Positions 5,451 through 6,876 of a DNA stretch of 6,876 bases are shown here, one piece after another. The stretch covers positions 1 to 6,876 of the forward strand of contig DAOWBD010000058.1 in NCBI GenBank assembly GCA_030634235.1. Reading direction: 5' to 3'. Numbering within the stretch: position 1 is the first letter of the stretch; each line of letters begins with the position of its first letter. This DNA is from Candidatus Omnitrophota bacterium. Lineage in GTDB: Bacteria; Omnitrophota; Gorgyraeia; Zapsychrales; Zapsychraceae. The notes under the pieces were generated by a model. It saw only the letters and a list, made by a program, of their open reading frames with translations. It had not been told where the DNA came from and searched no databases. Both the position numbers and the translations under genes were made by a program.

Positions 5451-6503
5451 ATGAAGATGATAGGGAATAAAAATCTTTTCACCTGTTCGGCGGCCTTGCT
5501 TTTAAGCGTGATGATCGCCGGATGCGCGACGACAACGAAACAGCCTTCGGTCTCGACGAAGAAGGACGCCTATTTAAAGGATATCTGCGATCGTAACAAT
5601 GTCTCCTGGAATTGGGACCAGGTTTCCCGGGTGGTGACGTTGAGGTACCGGGGTATCGAGGCCAAGGTTCTTGTCGGAAGCGACCTTGTACTGATCGGGG
5701 ATGACCGTGTTACGCTTAGCGCGCCGACGAGTACGGTTCGAAGCGCGGTAATTGTTCCTCCGGACTTTTCGGATAAAGTGATCAAGAACCTGCGCCGGCG
5801 GGCCGGTCGGCGAAAAGGGTACGTGTTTGCGAAGGTCCGCAGTATCATCATCGACGCCGGCCATGGCGGCAAGGATCCGGGCGCGATCGGGCGCGGCGGC
5901 CTTCAGGAAAAAGGCGTTGCCCTCGACATTTGCAAGCGGTTGAAAAGGCTTCTTGTGAAAAACGGTTTTAAGATCCAGATGACCAGAGACAGTGACAGGT
6001 TCATTTCTTTAAAGGGCCGCACGGAAATAGCCAGCCGCGCCAATGCCGATTTGTTTATCAGTATTCACGCCAACGCGGCGCCGTCGAGGAGTGTTTACGG
6101 GTTCGAGACGTATTCGGCCAAGGACCTCGGGTTTATCGACCGGATTGCCACACAGCGCAAACTTAACGAGGATCTGATGTTCAGCAATCTTTCGATCAAA
6201 AACAACGCCACGGACGTCGAGAGGATTGTTTCAGACATGATGTACGAACATAAGCAGGCGGAGTCAAAACTTCTCGCCCGGCAGATCGCGGGAAAGACCG
6301 CGAGGCTTCTTAAAACAAAGAATCGCGGGGCAAAACGCGAGCGATTTTTTGTTCTACGGAACACTTTAATTCCGGCCATATTAGTTGAGGTGGGTTTTTT
6401 AAGTAACTCTAAGGAAGAGAAATTACTGAAAACAAAAGCTTATCGCAAAAAGATCGCGGAGAGTTTGGCGAAGAGCATTCTGGAATACGCGAATGGAGAG
6501 TAG
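5451..6503 (+). CDS. Lipoprotein N-acetylmuramoyl-L-alanine amidase (Amidase_3)
   Basis: This zinc enzyme cleaves the bond between N-acetylmuramic acid and L-alanine of the peptide stem in peptidoglycan. The 350-residue protein begins with a lipoprotein signal (hydrophobic 9-22, lipobox IAGC, Cys25; Ala at +2 is compatible with outer-membrane sorting). Residues about 40-104 resemble the small copper-amine-oxidase-like N-terminal domain (DICDRNNVSWNWD...VTLRYRG...VIVPPDF) found on Gram-positive-type wall enzymes, rather than an AMIN domain. A basic linker (RRRAGRRKG, 115-123) leads to the catalytic domain. It contains IDAGHGG with zinc ligand His138, Glu153 (LQEKG), SIHAN with His206, and catalytic Glu313 in LVEVGFLSN. 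An insertion of about 55 residues (222-277) sits where AmiB/AmiC carry their autoinhibitory helix, so control by an activator is possible (inference). It starts 1 nt after the secretin stop and has no clear ribosome site; coupling is likely. A second ATG lies 6 nt downstream. Confidence 0.94.
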   Translation: MKMIGNKNLFTCSAALLLSVMIAGCATTTKQPSVSTKKDAYLKDICDRNNVSWNWDQVSRVVTLRYRGIEAKVLVGSDLVLIGDDRVTLSAPTSTVRSAVIVPPDFSDKVIKNLRRRAGRRKGYVFAKVRSIIIDAGHGGKDPGAIGRGGLQEKGVALDICKRLKRLLVKNGFKIQMTRDSDRFISLKGRTEIASRANADLFISIHANAAPSRSVYGFETYSAKDLGFIDRIATQRKLNEDLMFSNLSIKNNATDVERIVSDMMYEHKQAESKLLARQIAGKTARLLKTKNRGAKRERFFVLRNTLIPAILVEVGFLSNSKEEKLLKTKAYRKKIAESLAKSILEYANGE

Positions 6504-6876
6504 TAAGAATTCTGCCATAGGTGTTTTTGACTCGGGGCTCGGGGGATTGACCGTTGTCAAGGAATTGATGCGCCAGCTCCCGTCGGAAGACATTATTTAT
6601 TACGGGGACACGGCGCGGGTTCCCTACGGAACGAAGTCGAAGGAATCCATCATTCGCTTTTCGGTTGAGAACACGAAGGTCCTCTTAAAGCATAATGTCA
6701 AGATGGTTGTTGTTGCCTGCAATTCGTCGTCGAGTTACGCGCTTGAAACGCTAAGGAAGAATTTTCACGTGCCGGTTGTCGGGGTTATTCATCCGGGATC
6801 GAAAAAGGCGGCGGCCCTGACAAAGAACAAGAACGTGGGAGTGATCGCGACCTCGGCGACAGTGGCAAGCGGCGAA
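6493..6876 (+). CDS. murI: Glutamate racemase, N-terminal part (runs off the right edge)
   Basis: MurI interconverts L- and D-glutamate without cofactor and supplies D-glutamate for the peptidoglycan stem. The first 128 codons are present and open to the window end. Family motifs appear in order: IGVFDSGLGGLTV (9-21, with acid residue Asp13), YYGDTARVPYG (36-46), VVACNSSSS (73-81, with catalytic Cys76) and GVIATSATVASG (116-127). The second catalytic Cys lies beyond the edge. The usual ACNTAS is ACNSSS here, a conservative change. The ATG at 6493 overlaps the amidase stop by 11 nt in another frame, pointing to coupled translation in one operon. The short lead (8 residues before IGVFDSG) is normal for the family. 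The upstream GGA (6482-6484) is only a weak ribosome site. Confidence 0.97.
   Translation, partial: MESSKNSAIGVFDSGLGGLTVVKELMRQLPSEDIIYYGDTARVPYGTKSKESIIRFSVENTKVLLKHNVKMVVVACNSSSSYALETLRKNFHVPVVGVIHPGSKKAAALTKNKNVGVIATSATVASGE

Overview
The window holds two divergent gene groups separated by about 210 bases. On the minus strand lie the two core DNA mismatch-repair genes: mutS (complete, 868 codons) followed by the 5' part of mutL, which runs off the left edge. On the plus strand is a compact four-gene cluster: a very small MerR-type winged-helix protein, a secretin-like protein with a Sec signal peptide, a lipoprotein N-acetylmuramoyl-L-alanine amidase (Amidase_3 fold), and the first 128 codons of glutamate racemase murI, which runs off the right edge. 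The plus-strand genes overlap by 8 nt, are separated by 1 nt, and overlap by 11 nt, so they are very probably one translationally coupled operon.

The genome is bacterial and diderm: it has a secretin, a lipobox with an outer-membrane-compatible +2 residue, and peptidoglycan genes. The intergenic spaces carry several families of short palindromic repeats: CCTGCC/GGCAGG hairpins, elements with GTCATT/AATGAC ends, GGGGACGGG...CCCGTCCCC, and GGGGACA...CTTAATT. I associate this mix with genomes of uncultivated diderm phyla such as Candidatus Omnitrophota. That assignment is inference from recall, not a search result.

Layout: 1-764 mutL (minus, partial); 765-1067 a spacer almost entirely made of palindromic repeats; 1068-3674 mutS (minus), whose last 11 codons and stop lie inside one of those repeats; 3675-3885 divergent regulatory region with a tandem 11-bp repeat and a good sigma70-type promoter enclosed by an imperfect inverted repeat; 3886-4119 MerR-like; 4112-5449 secretin-like; 5451-6503 amidase; 6493-6876 murI (partial).

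Functionally, the left half is post-replicative mismatch repair: MutS recognises the mismatch and MutL is the ATP-dependent mediator. The right half looks like an envelope module in which a compact outer-membrane secretin, a peptidoglycan amidase that could open the wall, and a cell-wall precursor enzyme (D-glutamate supply) are co-expressed behind a DNA-binding protein that could regulate the operon. The most interesting points are the repeat-derived MutS tail, the promoter enclosed in an inverted repeat, and the small secretin with its acidic N-terminal segment linked to an amidase.
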